Below, one piece after another: positions 36,901 to 51,900 of a DNA stretch of 64,000 nt. The stretch spans positions 71,885 through 135,884 of the forward strand of contig VWZL01000807.1 of NCBI GenBank assembly GCA_013396915.1, read 5' to 3'. Position 1 is the stretch's first letter. Each line of letters begins with the position of its first letter. The stretch comes from Stercorarius parasiticus. Its lineage: Eukaryota > Chordata > Aves > Charadriiformes > Stercorariidae. The notes below the pieces were generated by a model. The model worked only from the letters and a program-made list of their open reading frames with translations. It ran no database searches and was not told the origin of the DNA. A program made the translations under genes and the position numbers.

Positions 36901-39900
36901 GGGATTGTAATACCTTTACCTGTATTGGATCGTAAGATATTCCTGTTACTTGCAGATGTGGAAGACCCCCTGAATGCTTTGAAAATGTTATATTGGTTAG
37001 TACATGGGACTTAAACATAAGTTTTTCTAGTATTCTAGCATTACAAATCTACTAGTTATTATTAATTTAAGACATACCTGTATTCTGTCCTCTTCCTTGT
37101 GAAGCCTGAACCTGTCCTAAGTAGACATCAAAATGGAAAAGTATGATTTATACCATTCTTCATTCAGGACTGGCTTTTTCACTGAGTCTCATTTTATAGC
37201 TGTCAGAGTTAATGGTTCATATATAGAGAGTTTTCATTCATATACTTTCTCAGAAGTTAACTATGTATTTTAAGCTTGCTTAAAAAAAGGATTGCCTTGC
37301 TCTCTCTCTCATATAGATCAGTCTAGTTAACATTCCCTAGAGTTATGAGTATTACTTGTACAGGTCTCTGGTCTGCATTTAAAAGGTTTGTAGTTACTGC
37401 TGTGATTTGCTTTCCTTTATAACTTTCCTTCTCTCACTCACACTGGTTATCTGTGTTTATTCCTATTTCAGTACTATCCAATCGTGCTGGTTGTGTGAAG
37501 AAAGTTAAAAAAAGCCCCAACCCCCCAGACCAGATACTACTCTTTCTGCAGAGAGTGAGTGGATACAAGCAAGCAGGCAGACTGTAAATAATGAGACAAT
37601 GACAAAAATAATGTGGGAGAATTCATGTGTCTGAAATGTCTTCACCACTGTCTACACAAAAGGCTTTTTTTTTAAGGTGATGGGGTTATTAAATTCCCAT
37701 TGTTCAACAATACTAAAGACTCAAAGCATTTGCAGATGAAAACCATGTCTTTAATCATGCCTTTCATTTCATTAATTATTCTTAAGATGCTTGTTAACAA
37801 ACTTATCCTTTAACAAGCCTTTATTCATTAGTTTTCCCAGAAAGATTAATTCCAAAGCCTGGTGAAATCAGTGGGAATGTTCTAGCTGACCCCTGTGAAC
37901 ACTGGACAAGGGCATGTGAGTTTGGTTTGTTTTTTTTTTTATCAATAAGATATCATAAATGAAACCATTTTGAATGGTTGTCTCAGAAAACAGGAATTGC
38001 TGCTCCCTGGGAACTTGATATTGCAAAATTAGGTGAGAGCAAGTAGCTTGTGTTTGACCCAAGCTTGAACCTTCACGGGCCACTGGAAGCCCTTTGATGG
38101 GATTTCTAGGAGCCGTTCTGAGAGACTTTGTACAGACTCCAGATGCCAAAGAGATCCTGTTTAAGGAAATAACAGGCTCATCTGCCAAAACTGGCAAAGC
38201 TTTTAAACTCTGTAAGCTTGGAGCTCTGGCTCCAGATGGACCACAGCTAGCCCAGGCTGAGTTTTCAGGCTGTGGTGGGGAAAGTCTGTCTGTGCAGTAG
38301 TGTTGGATGGGGTTGTGCAGGGCATGCTTTCCACACGGGAGATAGGTACGTGCCAAAGAGGTGGAAGAAAATTAACTCTGAGCATGAGAGCTCACCTTGT
38401 TTCATGTTTGCCACAACTGAGCCAAAATGTGTATATAACACTCTTTAGAAGGTCAGTAGAAACAGAGTATGAGAGGGTAAGAGATCAGCTCAGTATCAGA
38501 AGTATCTTATGCCACTTTTTTAACAAATTAACCCTACCCGCAACACTCATGTCAGCAATGTGGGTTTCTCTCTATGCTCTCTGTGCTGGGCTTTGGGGCT
38601 GTTTCCTCCTGCTGTACCTTCCAAAGGTGTGTGTTACCACCATCCCTACAGTAAGCTGGTTTCTGCCATGCCTTCGCTGGCTGGGGCAAACGCGGTGGTG
38701 GTTAAGGGGGAAAGGTTGGAATCGCACTTCCATGGTCTGCAAGGCTTGTTCTTCCTTCAAATCTGAGATGCTGGTGAGCCTGTGGCATGTGAATGTGTGT
38801 TTAATAAAGCAGAGCTCTGTGCGGGCTGAAGGCTGGGGCAGGACTAGGAGAAGTCTGTAACAAATGGGGGATGGACAGTCACCAGGTGAATCCCAAAAAC
38901 TGTGTCAGAAATGAAAGCAGTGGAGTAGAGAAACTTTGGTTGGGAGCAAGTCCTGTAGTGAGCAGGGAGGTGTGGAGGCAGTAAAGTTCTCCCTAATGCC
39001 AGGATGGAGCCCTTCCTGAAGCCCTGGGTAAGGGCTGAAGGCCCTTCAGGCCACCCTGAAGCCCAGGTGGCCTGACACTGCTGGAGAAGAGCTTCCAACG
39101 CTTTCTCTAGCACTTACGCTACTGTTGTCTCCCCATTTTCTTTTTTCCTTGTTACTACCATAGTAAGTTGCAGCTGGGGATGAAAGCATACAGTGGTGGG
39201 CAGCGCACAGCTTAGAGTCCCTGTCTGAAAAGAGTTGCAACCACTGAACCGATTTGGGCACAGGGTGCAGGGTAGCACTTTGCCTGAGGCTGCCCAGGCA
39301 CTCGCTACCTGATGCTTGGTTGCCAGTGCAGTGCCTCAGCATGGCACTGAGGATCATGACACGCCTTATAATTGCAGTGGTCACAGAAGCACTGGATTTA
39401 TTCCCAATCCTCATCTAGAGCCCGAGCAGCTGTGCGAGAAAGGGTCGCTTGAAGAGCTGGGATAGGAGAGGGCAAGTGAGTTCATGGCCCTTGGGAGTGT
39501 GCTTGGTTGACTGCTGTTGGAAAGAGGCAGAAGCCGTCATTGTACCAGAGCGTGGCTGAATTTAAAGTTGTGCCCAGAGCAGGAGAGAGAGTTTGCATCC
39601 ACTTTCAAAGCCCGCTGCCATTGCTGCTTCTTCCCCCTTGGGATTGTCCTTTTCCACATCCTGCACTGGTGAAGTGCTGCACTTGCTGGTAGGGCAGATA
39701 GGAATAAGCTGTCAAATGCCATGCTAGTCACATCAGTGGTTTTTCATTTAGCAGTTTTGCCACGTCACGTTTTTGAAGCAGGGGTCCTGCGATGGAGCAG
39801 AACCTCAGATTTTTTTCCTGTTTCTGTATCTTTGACAAAGAGAACATAAAGGGGAGAGAACAACAAGAGCTAGGATGGAGGAGTTTTGTCCCTCCTCTAG

Positions 39901-42900
39901 CACTCTAATCTGCTTTTCTTTTGCCCCTGTGAACTTTTGCCAGTACCAGTGGCTGGAAATGGAAATGCCGGAGCTAACAGCAGCTACAGCCGTACTCGTT
40001 CTGACTGCTCTATTTCAAGGCTATTTACTTTTGAGGTGCTCTGGCAGGTGAACTACTAATGCCCCGCGAGAGATAGATCTGTGAGTCCCTGTGAGCCAAG
40101 GTGGACAGGAGAACATTTGATTCTGTCCAGTCAAGCCAAGCTCTGGTTAAGGCCAATGGCATCATCAGAAACTCTGGCCTGCATAATAGGAGTCCTAAAA
40201 GCTCCTCAGACAGTGAAAACTGATAAACTGCTTTGTGTATGGTCATTGTTTCAAAACTATATTTATACTTCCTGTATTTTTTTTTTTTCCTTAGACAGTT
40301 CTTCTCTTTTAGAATCAAGAAGAGATCAGGAGAATTCAGGAAGCCAGATACTGAGTGCAGACATGCTGGACATGGTCCTGGAAATGAAGTCTGAGAAATC
40401 AGAGGTAGGTCTCCACCACTCTTCCAGCTCACAACAACCTGTCTCTAAGTCTCACTTTAATCTTTTGGGAGTGAATTTATACGTAGAACTTCAGTAAAGA
40501 AAATTGTGAAGAAACATGGATCCGAATTGCAATGAAGTGACCGTTGAAAGGCTTGAAAAAGTGAGTGCTCTTTTTTCATTTTTTTTTGACTAAAAGTTTG
40601 GTCTTATTAGAGACAAATACAACCTCCCCACTGATAGCCAGAACTTTACCCTCAATAGGCATCTCTCACTGACTGGGGACCCTCAAACAGAGTTTCCTAA
40701 TTGCTAGTAAAGACAATAATGGCCACTTCTGTGCTCAGCCTGCAGGAATAGGAAATAGAAGAGAGCAACAAGCAACGCCAGGTTTACAGGCACATTAAGT
40801 ACCGAATGATGCAGATTCCCACTGAATTTAAACCCCTTTGAATTGTGTTGGCACTTGTGTAAATCCTGCCATACACATACCTGCGCATTTGACTCGATAA
40901 GATTAACCCCTGCAACCCCTGCACTTATTCTGGGATCGCAGCTAAATTTGACTTAATGACGCTTTCCTTCAAGACCTGAATTACCCAAAAGATACCTGCC
41001 CAGCCATGTGGTTGGCTCTGCAGTACTCGGCAGCAGGGATGGCCGCAGTTACGTATGTGAGAGCAAAGCTGACCTCAGGGCACTCAGAAATAGCGACAGG
41101 GCATAAAACCCAGTGATGGCCCAGCTCCATTTTCACTCAAAAGCAATCATATCCCCATGCTCAGAAACTTGCAAAGAGTTGAAAGTGCTGTCCTTTGCTT
41201 GGCCGCACAGCTGAGCAATTCCACATCATTGTATGGGTAAACGCCTCTAAATACTTGCATTGCAGGCTGTGGGCTGGAATGGGAGCCGGCTTCTGGATTG
41301 AGATGCAGAGCTCTGAGCAGCCACCACTCTGCTGTCAATAATACGAGTGGCATGCCAGGAATAACATCACATTTACGCCAGGCTCAGCACCACAGCCTGA
41401 GGTTTTCGAAAGAGCATTGGTTTAACATGAGTTCGCATTTCAGAGCTCTCAGCCCTAAGTTTAGATGGCTATGCAGCGCTCTGCATCATGTATCTTACAA
41501 CTAAGTCAAGTCTCCCTTTGAGAGCATGAGACAGAACAAAGCAGTAGGAAAATACAAGTCAAACAGCAGAAGCTTGGTGTCAAGTGTTGCGAAACCCAGC
41601 ATTTGTCAAGGCTGAAATGTGCAGATATTCACTAGAAAGGTTTCCCCAGAGCCATGGGTGATCAGTGTCTTTGACATTCAGGCCAAGCGTCTGTTTTTCA
41701 GTTTAAATCCAGACTTGGATTCAGTCATTGAGTTTGCTGAGGCTTGAAAGGTTATTGAATCATTGCTGCCTTAAAATGCACTGTATTGCATGCCTTGTGG
41801 CACATAGTTCTTCACTGTACTTACTTGATGCTGCAGCTACCACAGATGAGTATGCTGGGTGGATGCTGCTGGAACCTAAAAATAAGAGATTTTAATTTTC
41901 AGCTATGGAAGCAAATAACCAAGTGTTAATGAATAAGAATAAACAGAGAAGGAAAGATTAAGGAAAACCAGGTGGGCAAAAATCATATGAGAATTCCTTC
42001 ACAGTGTTTTCATCTTTAAAATACAAAATCTGTTACAAAAAATATATTACAATTTTCATTTATTGAAAGTTATCACAGAATGAATTCTAAAATGAGTGTT
42101 GACCTATTTGTTGAACTCTCAGTCCAGAGAGGTGATTCAAAGAACTATTTTTTGACACCTATATCTGAAAATCGTGACAGCATTTGGGAATGGAGAGCTT
42201 ACTCCCACATGAATCAGTTTATATGCCAGTATATTATATGTAAAGATAAAGACTAGCCATAAATTTACTGCAGATGAACTCTCCTATTTTTGTGAGACAC
42301 CCTAATTTTGTATGTGTCTCAAAGGCACAACTCTAACTCCCGTCCATCTGCTGGAATTAATTTTTTTTTATCCACTCCTAATATTTCTACGTTGAATTAC
42401 TGAATTCATGATCCACAAATCGTGGCATACTCAGCTGCATGTCTTGTTCCTTAAATTTCAGGAAAGCTGTAGGTCTGGACGTAAGCAATTCAAACATCCA
42501 TGCTACTGACCTGTATCTCTGACCCTATGCAGTCCGGGTCGAGTCTTGGCTGCAGCTGCAACAGCTGTGCTCCTGGTTGTTGCAGGTGTTGTGGTTGGCT
42601 TTGGCGTTGTGGTGGAAGGATCCGTTGTGGTGGTCGTTGGTGTTGGGGCTGTGGTGGCCATTTGCGTAGCTGGTGTTGGCACTGGGGACGTCTGATACTC
42701 TTTGCGGACCGCGTCCCCTGTAGGAACATTGACAGGATCACTGCAGCTGGATGTGTGAGATGCATGGAAGCATCAGGAATAGCGCTCACTGTTTAAGGTG
42801 ATCCAGACACTGGTGTTCTCCTCAGTATGTCTACCAGCATCCTCATCTGTAGAGCCATTAGTTCCTTCATTGCTGTGGATGATGTGGGATGTGGAGCATG

Positions 42901-45900
42901 TGCCTGTGCTCCGCACACCCTCTGCTCTCCAGAGAGTGCGGACAACAGCCTGTTGTAGCCTTAGTGTTTCCCCTACACTTTCTCTGCTCTGACCAGGAAC
43001 ACCTATCAACCTGACAGATGTCTCAGACCTATGAAATGGTTGAACCAGCCAGTTGCAGTCTCCGGTTTGCCATCATCTTTTCTCAGCGTAATAAGCAGTT
43101 AGAAAGTCCATATAAATGGAAATCAACTGCCATCTGGAAATAAAAGATGGCCATTCTGAGTCACAGACCAGAACAAAACATCCGTTGCCCACCACAGCAC
43201 TGAAATGCTTTTGGCGGAAAGACAATTTTCAGGCAATGGTGTTCCGGGGAGTGGGTCAGAGCCAGAGCAGGGACTGTTAGGGCTTCAGCTGAGGAGAGAG
43301 CACCACCTGGGAGATGCTGATTTCATCTAACTTTGACTCATCTCACAGTTGCTACTACTTTTAAGATGTATCATCTGTTGTGAGAACAGTGACAATTCTA
43401 GTTGCAAAATTTGCATCCTAAATATCATTACACAAAATTGTTAACATGCTTACAGCGCTTTCAAATCATCGCCTTGAAAAAGAGCCTTCACCATTATCTT
43501 CTCCATCTATCTACAAAAAACTGCCCTAAAATATATTCCGTGTTCCTCTCCTGCCAGCCCATATCCCTGGGGATGGCCTGACACGCTGTCTACACTGAAA
43601 GGGAACGGTGTGCAGACTATTCATTGCTGCACAGCACAAGCTTTTATTTTATTGCTGTATGTTCTCCTCTCGGAAAGCATCATCATGAAACTGTCTGGTG
43701 GATTAATTGCCACCTAATGCTAGCCAGTGAAAAACTCAGATCTCAGACAGTTTTAATGGGATAATGCTGAAAGAGAGCTCAGAAGAAAAACAAAGCAACT
43801 CAGCTGAAAAAAATCAGTATGAATGGCTCTCTTTGGGCTGAACGGTGCCCTGCTCCACGTTGCTGCACTAAAAGAAAGAAGGCAGAGGGCACAGGGAGCA
43901 GGCACATCGGCCAGATTTATACCCCAGGCTGCAAGGAGCAAGGAAGCTGGGAGGTAACAGTACTAGCTGAAAACCCAAGGAGGCAACAGAGTAAGAGCAG
44001 AGAAAAGATGTTGCCTTGGTGCATGTTGGCTGGGTTTCCGGTGGAGCCTTTAACACAAGAGGAGGGCTCTCGAGGGCTAGCTGCTCCCAATGCTCCTGCA
44101 GGCAGGGTGCCCATCTCCCTCACAGCATCTTCAAAGGGTTTGCAGGGCACATGCCCTGCATAGGAAATTGCCTAGAGCTGTTAATGCAGGCTTTTGAAGT
44201 TCACGGCACCTGAACTCTGAAGTTCATGGCAACTGCACAACCAAAGTGCAGGCAGAAATTAAACTGCAAGGCTGCCCTCTCTCCTCTGAATTGGCACGTG
44301 CCCTTCAAGCACCATTGCAGGCGCTCAAGTAATGGGGTTGGTTTGTTGGGGAAGAGGCTGTAGAGAGGGGGCTGGATGGGGGGTAAAGCTGCAGGCAGTT
44401 TAGACTGGGAGGGATACTGTAAAAGAGCACCAAGATCCTCAACTCGTACCTTGTTCCGACGCTTTTTCTGGTGCATTAGCGGTATCTGCACTCTTCGTAG
44501 CTTTTAGGTCTTGCTCTGGCTTTTTAGGCTCTGAAGCAAAATTAAGCACATTAGGAAATGCAGCTCTGGAAGAGAAGAATTTTAAGTCTCCTATTTAGAG
44601 ATTATCAGTCCCCAAAGGAAGGCATCCCATCACCTGGCGTTAGGTAGGTTAGTCAGTCTAATCAGAGCTTTCTCACCAGGCGAGAAAAAGTGATGGCTGG
44701 GTGCCTCTGGAAAGTAGTCATCTCATATTTTTGGTGCCAAATTTAGTAATTTTTATTGCCCAAAAGCTCCTGCCAATGTCAATAGAATTTCTGAAGTGAG
44801 CAATAAATATGAGGTTTTACCACTCATAAACCAATACTCATAAGATTAATGCCTCATGTTGTAGATTTTTCCTCTGAGTAGCGGTGTGTCCTGAGAATCA
44901 GGGTCACAGTGTGTGTAGGGTGTTTGGGGAATGCCAGATAACATACAAGATTTCAATCACTAGTTCACGTTCAGATGTAGTTCTTTCTTGCCTGACATTG
45001 TCAGATCATCATGGGACCAAATCCGGAACACCATGGACTGGCTTTGAAGGAAAAGGAAGATTTTTCTGGTCCTTTTTTTTCTTCTGAGACCCAAAGTCAT
45101 CAAAGTACTCGAAACATTTATTACAGTTCATTTACTGCCTCCCTGAAAAAGAATCTACCTCTGCTTTTATGTCTGATTTGTAGACTGAAGGATTTTGGTC
45201 TTCCATATTTTTCTCTTCTCTAGCTATTTTAGCAACATTTGAGAAATTACTCCTAAAAAAATTGTATTATTTTTTAAAACAACAGCTTTTGATCGATTTT
45301 AGCCAGCTGTGAATAGTTACAATTGTGGGAAGGTTTTTCTTGCTGCGCCCAGCATTTGGGCAGCGCTGTAACCACCAGCAGCATTTAAAGAAATGTCAGT
45401 TACTGTGAATCTCCAGCATCCCTGGCATAAGGATCAAAATTGCATCTCTGGCAGCTGATCTGGTGTGAAGCAGGATTTTTCGCTAATCTGGCAACAAGTG
45501 AGTTTAATCCTCAAAGGGCTGCCTTTACCTCTTACAGATAATGGGTTTAAGTATCCAAGTGTGCAACGTGGTCTCTATAATTTAAATCAACAGAAAAAGC
45601 TAGCTTTTTAAAAATTAAGAAAGTAGTAGGAAATCCTCTATCGCAAGATGGCTCCAGCACCATATTACAGAGATTTTTATCTTAAGAACAAGCTGTTTCT
45701 AGCAGAGTACAGCTGAGATTGCTGGACTGAGGTGTCAGGGCTAAGGAGGGCTGACGGGGCCAAGCCGGACTCGTGGAAGATGGATAGTGACCATCAGATC
45801 TCTTTGCTACCTGTGGCACAGGGCTGGGCAAAGAAAGGCGGTGGCGTCCTCCAGCACTGAGCTTGATGCAACACTCATTGTTTGCTCCTTTGATCTTCCT

Positions 45901-48900
45901 GGGTTTTCTCTGCGTGAATGCACAGCCTTTGTTGCTAGGATCCTAACATTTTCATTTGCACTGTTTGATTCGAGAACAAAGTGAAGGAAACCACTTGCGT
46001 CCTTTGTTAGCTGCAGGAACAGTCTCCTGGTAGTTTGTTTGCGTGTCTGAGATGTGTGACTTGATGATGCTCCCCATCCCTATACTGATTCTCACATAAT
46101 GTGGGTTTTAGCACTGGTGGAAGAAATTGTTGCTTGCAGCCTGCTGAGCTCTGCTGTGAGATGTTCGGGCTGATACTTCACATGTGGGTACATTTGGAAA
46201 TGATGAGATGTGGTATTAGCAATTGTTTCCTAGAAAAAGCCAAAATTTCTAAAGTACTGCCTCCCTTCTAGCAGAGCATATTTGGGTCAGTAATTTTCGC
46301 ATACCTGTTCAAGACACATATATAAATCTGTACCTGTTTGATTGTAAATGCAAAGGTATTGGAAACTAAAGGCATGGCTTTGAGTGATGCATATTCTGTC
46401 TGAACAGCTACAGCATTCAGATGAAAACGCACCTGTGTGCAAGTAAAAGCCTAAAGATGAGGAAAGAGCTCTTTACTTTGCTTCCATGGACCAAACAATA
46501 ATGGGCAGGAGAAGAGCAGGACTCCACGTAACCCCTGGGTGGCTTTGGATGGACGCACCCACTGACAGGCATTTGGCTTCATGGAGAAGACACAGCACAT
46601 TTTGTTATATCACATCTCACAGAGGATAAGCTCAGGAAGGCTCAGGCTCAGCAAACAGCAAAAGATCTGTGTTAGGGAAGTGTGTACTACTATGAGACGT
46701 TCATTTTGGTTTTGTTCACACCCCCAAGGAAGAGTCTGAACGTTACACAGTTGTTACAGGAGGCACAAACAAGTGTAATTTCAAGTGATGGAGGCACTTC
46801 ACGTACACTTGAATAGCAGCTACCACCTGGTGTAAGACTTGATCAAAGACCTCTGAAAACAACTGAAATTTTTAAACTGAGTTGAGTCTTATGGATTAGG
46901 ATGCTGACTAAAATGGTTATACAGAGTAGTTCCCTATCATATCATCCTTAGCTAAATCTGCAGTGCATTGCCATTTGTGTCATTAGTATTATATTATTAT
47001 TTATTATTATATTCTCAACACTGAATACCCCAAAAGATAACATGAATAACATTAGGAGAAAGTCAACATGTAAGACCTCAAATGCTTTTATATAATTAGT
47101 ATGACATCATACTCACTAACAGATTTAAAGCAAGGGGAAAACTACTTGGGAACAAAAATCTCTGAAACATGGTATGATCAAAAAATAGGAATTGTCTGGG
47201 ATAATTTCCATGTGCTTAACATAAACAAATAGCGTGGGGGATTTGGATGAGATACCAAGAGAGGCATTAATTTCTGACTCTGAATAATTATATCTTTGTA
47301 TTACACAACTGAGAAGCTGCAACAGATAGTTGTGAATAAATATAAAGGAAAGTCAGTCTTAATTACTTGCCTGATTTAACAGCTGTGCTTTTTGAAGAAG
47401 AATATTCAAGAGTTGATGGATATGTCACACCTTTTCTTGGCTTTCCCTCTACAAAAAAGTCATTGGACAACATCACAAAATATTCTAAATTTTCTTGCAA
47501 CAAAACTCCCATCTAACAAACATGTTCAGAATCAGGCCCTGCTTCTTCACTGCCCAAGTAATTTTCTTGAAGATTTCTTTCATCTGATGGTAGAAGCTCA
47601 AAACCATGCCACTAAAAATACCAATGCCTAAATCCACCATCATAAAAAAAAAAAAAAAGGAAAAAAAAGAAAACATGAGAACACAGTCCTGGGAAGGATT
47701 GGAAGAGGTCAGTTAGTCCATTCCTTTGCTCTCAAATGGCGTTAAGCATAAGGGGACCATTCCTGAAGGACATCTGTATAACCTGTACTTAAACCCACAG
47801 CCACCCTAGGCAGCCTTTTCTAGTGCCCAACTATGCAGTTGAGTTAGAAAGCACGTTTGATGTGGGATTCATTTTGTCACGGACACGGCATTCTTCTCTG
47901 ACCTCACTTTTGCAACATGCCATTTCTGGCAACTGTCTTTTGCAGTAATAATAGTGAGAGAAAGCTGTGCTTGTGTGGGGGGACATATAGTACCTATATT
48001 TAGATCTAAAATGAGAGCCCTGTCTTAAAACAATGAGGTACATTTCCCAGTTAAGCTTTAAACCACAGATCTTTTTAGTGCCGCACCGGATGCCATCTGT
48101 ATCAGTACATATGGCCATGCAACTCTGTCTCTTTGGGCAGCTTTTGTATTCCTAAGGCACGTCTATATCACTGGAAGAAAACTGTTGCAGAGAAGCCCCA
48201 TGTGGGGAGGACTGCTCTGGCCTCTAGGAGCTGGAAGCAACTTCTCTGTACAAGCTTGGACATGGTGGATGTAGGAATTGTAAACCCCCCCAGTGACTCT
48301 GTCTACCTCCACCTCCTGCAACCCTGAGTCATGGTGGTGATGCTAGGTTTGCTTTCCTTTATTCCAACGGTGGATTCTTTTAGAAGTTATATATGGCATT
48401 GCGTGCATGTCAGTTGTCATCCTGGGTGGTTAATCCAGAGACCAACAGTGCTGAACAGAATTAGCTGCTACAGACTGAACCATGCCTGGGAACTGGGGGC
48501 TATTTTGCCCGTGGTGGCACACAAAGAAGGGTATATGTGAGACAAACTGGTCCTGTATGTGCAAGGATGGCCATGGAGCTAGAGAGGCATTGTCCTTTTC
48601 ATGTCTCTAGCTCCTTTGCTTTACTCCTCTCTGAAATTTCAGATGTCATTAAAAAATCCTAGATGAAGAAGTTAGAGTTACTAATGAGGCAATAATGTAA
48701 GGCGCTATTCCATTTCTCATTTACAATGGTATATACTCAGGGCAGCTCCAATGAAGTCAACAGAGATCCGCCAAAGACCAGAGCTGGCAAGTTAGCATGC
48801 AAGGACAAGCTGGAAAGAGCTTCCTCCTTGCCCTCGAGTCTCTCACAAAAGCTGGCCTAAGTGACGGAGGGCAGGTCTTCACTTCTCCCCAAGCTAGAAC

Positions 48901-51900
48901 TAGGATCAGGAGCCAAGCACGACTAGGTAGCTCTTCTGCCAATTTGGTAGAAAGATGGAAATGTTATAGGATTGCAGATGATTTCTAAATGCATTTCTTT
49001 ATCCCCAACAGAGGCAGAGTTGTCAGGTATGAGTGGTTGGTACACAGATGCAGCAATAGCGTAATCTTCTGATCTTAATTTAGAATCTTTCTGTGCTAAT
49101 ATGATTTTTAATGCAAACCTGAAGCCCACTGCTGTGCAAATAAACTAACTGGGGAGGTTGGCTCCTCCTGGACTCTGGGGTTTTTGATCAATAGCAACTT
49201 GCATCCCATCTGTGACCAAGAGGTAGGTCTGAGGCCTGATGTGAATGTGGCCCTGCTGTCTGGAGCAATGGCAATATGTCTTTTCCACTGTCTGGAAGAA
49301 GTTATATCTGGGTCGGAGTTTGCTTAACATACTTAAAAATGGTTTTACGTATGGGCTGAAAACCTCAACTTCTGGCCGTTCAAGTACAAGCTATGGTGTG
49401 GTGGCCGCTCACCCTCTCACGCTTACTTGTGACTAGCAAACCCAGAGGTTTAGGACTCTATTTTCTTAACCCGCTAGCTGCAAAACTCCCACTAAACTGA
49501 ATGGAGTCATTCAACTGAGTGCCAAGGCATTTCAGTGCTTGAAAGTGAATACCAGTGCATTTGCATACCTCCTGGTGTGCTGGCAGCTTCAGTCCCAGGG
49601 GACAGACCTCATCCCCCTCTGCCCCTAAATCACGCCACTTCATTGCCTGGGTCCCCCGAGGATTCCTCTTCTGTGCTCTTTTGTGTGGCTGCTCATTCAC
49701 AATTTAAACATTACAAACTCTTGGTGACGATATCCTAACTAGGAATAAACTGTTGGCACATTCCCAGGGTACAGTATCGCATACGGGTCTAGTCTGCTGA
49801 AAGGGGATTCAGATGGAGAATAAGGGACTCAGTTCAAACTCTAAAGCTGTCCTGAAATTAATGCCTTAGGTGACTTTGTATTTTTATTGGAGAATCCTTT
49901 ATGCAGCTCTGTCTTTTTATGATTCATTATTGTAAAAAAACCCCACAAACCCGATGCCTCTCTTTTTGAGAATGAGATCTGTCTGCATTCAGCCTCAGGC
50001 TGCTGAAATGAATAGCACAGCCTTCCTAGGGTTTTAGTCTTCTAAAGTTCTCTCTAAAATTCTAGTATTTCCACATTTTTAGTAGGTATAGTGAGAGTTT
50101 TCTTCCTATTCATATATGAAATATGATATGATACATGTTATATAGAATCATAGAATCGTCTAGGTAGGAAGGGACCTTTAAGATCATGGAGTCCAACCAT
50201 CAACATAACACTGACAAAACCACCACTAAACCATGTCCGTAAGCGCCACGTCTACCCGTCTTTTAAATACCTCCAGGGATGATGATGTTAGATTTATGCT
50301 TGAGCTAGTTTATAAACTAGGTAGTTTCGTTGCTATCAGTGACAGCACCCAGCATGTGTAAAAATAAGTGCATGAGGGACAAATCTCACTATGCCTACAC
50401 ATGCCCGGAGTTCTCATCATCTCCTCTTACATGTGCTTGTAACTTTCTCTTGTATCTTCTTTTATAGTGTCTCATTAATTAAGAATAAAGATTTGCTACT
50501 ATAAATCAAAAATTCCTACATTTTTATGGGATAAAAACTGAGCAGCTGCTGAGGTAAAAAAGAAATCTTATTTCCCATTTATGTACCAGAATTACAATGT
50601 GCTGTTTGTTGGGGGAAAAACAGCAACAAGTGCAAGTAGCAATTCAGCTATTCCAGGAAATTCCTACTCATCCAAAATAAATCCTTGTCATAATGTGGTG
50701 TACCCATGGCAGAATGCTGTAAAAAGTGCATCCAAATATATTAATGCAAACTCCAGATGACACTTCAGTTTTGTCAGTTTCTGAGACCTCCTTTGGTGTC
50801 CACAAATTTTCACATGAAAAGAACGTTTCTTTATTTTTAGTGGCTGTTCAGTTGCTTGAGCTGTTGAATCATTCCAGGAATGATGTAGTTAACTAACATC
50901 AATTGGTTGTACCTATCCTAAATCTTTAGAAGTGTGGACCAGCAAGAACTGACCCACTGCATGGGTATAGCAAGAAGTTAGATTTAGAAATTGTACATAA
51001 AGCAATGTAAATTAGACCCTCCTTTCACATGGGTAGAATGAGTGCAAGTAGGTTTAATATAATCTGAAGCTGGTGTAAAGGGGATCTAATTTATAAAAAA
51101 AAATAATCTCTGAATTTTATCAGTGAATTGCTGTGTGTGCTATGGAGAGAAAAAAGAATGAGCATTAAATTAAGATGGATTTCCCTGCACTGAGTAGGTA
51201 TCAAAACTGTTTGGCTAACAGAGGTGGGGAGAATTCATAACATACTTGGGATGCACCAATAGGATTGCTTAATATAGGGTTTGCATAAATACAGTATGGC
51301 TATATGTGGCTTGGGATGGGTTGACAGAAATCAGAAGTCACTTCAGAAGACGCAAACTCGGGTGCAGGCTGAGGATGCTTCAAATGGCCAAAAGGCCTTT
51401 TAGTTCCCTTAGCAGTACTACTTACCAGGGCGGACAGCAAGAGCAATAGGAAGACCCACCCGTCAGTACGGAGGCCTGGATTTTATACATTAGTAGCAGG
51501 AATTAAGGTGCCCTCAGAGTCAATCCAGACCGCAGTGTCACCTCCTGCAGTGGGCTCAGCCCCACACTGGGCTGAACCAAGGACACCGCTGGCAGGGTGT
51601 GTGTCTCTTTGCGGGCTATATAGGAAGCCCAGAATAAAAACTGTCACAAGTGCATTATTCATGCTAAAGCTAGGTGGGGTGGGCCTGTGGTAACTAAACA
51701 GGTCTTTCAAATGAGGAGGCTGCTTCCCCCTCTGCCCGTCACTGCCTGGCTGATGGGGCATCAGGGAACAGCCAGGGAGGACAGGCGGCTGCGGTGGTAC
51801 CTGGTGGTACCTCCACCGTGGTACCTGACACGAGGAAGGACTCCCTCCAGCGCGGCAGTGACAGGGACCGGACCCCATTGGAGAAGCTCCCGCGGTAACC

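Larger units (their letters stand above)
31587..41824 (-). other. VIT: large VIT intron
   Basis: Intron of 10.2 kb. It holds T-runs at 32071-32088 and 33840-33858, a GC-rich block at about 35093-35740 with overlapping open frames, a small inverted repeat near 39047-39073, and a plus-strand exon-like segment at 40295-40404. No CR1 recognised. Confidence 0.7.
44531..51824 (-). other. VIT: large VIT intron
   Basis: Intron of 7.3 kb. It contains an ATT-rich microsatellite (46985-47012), an A run (47642-47659) and two minus-oriented CR1 remnants (47695-47835 and 50143-50287). No exon recognised. Confidence 0.8.

Noticed and set aside
40025..40432. Minus-strand 135-codon frame as the missing VIT linker exon
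   Set aside because: No similarity to the expected linker, wrong position relative to the adjacent exons, and no suitable phase-1 splice sites.
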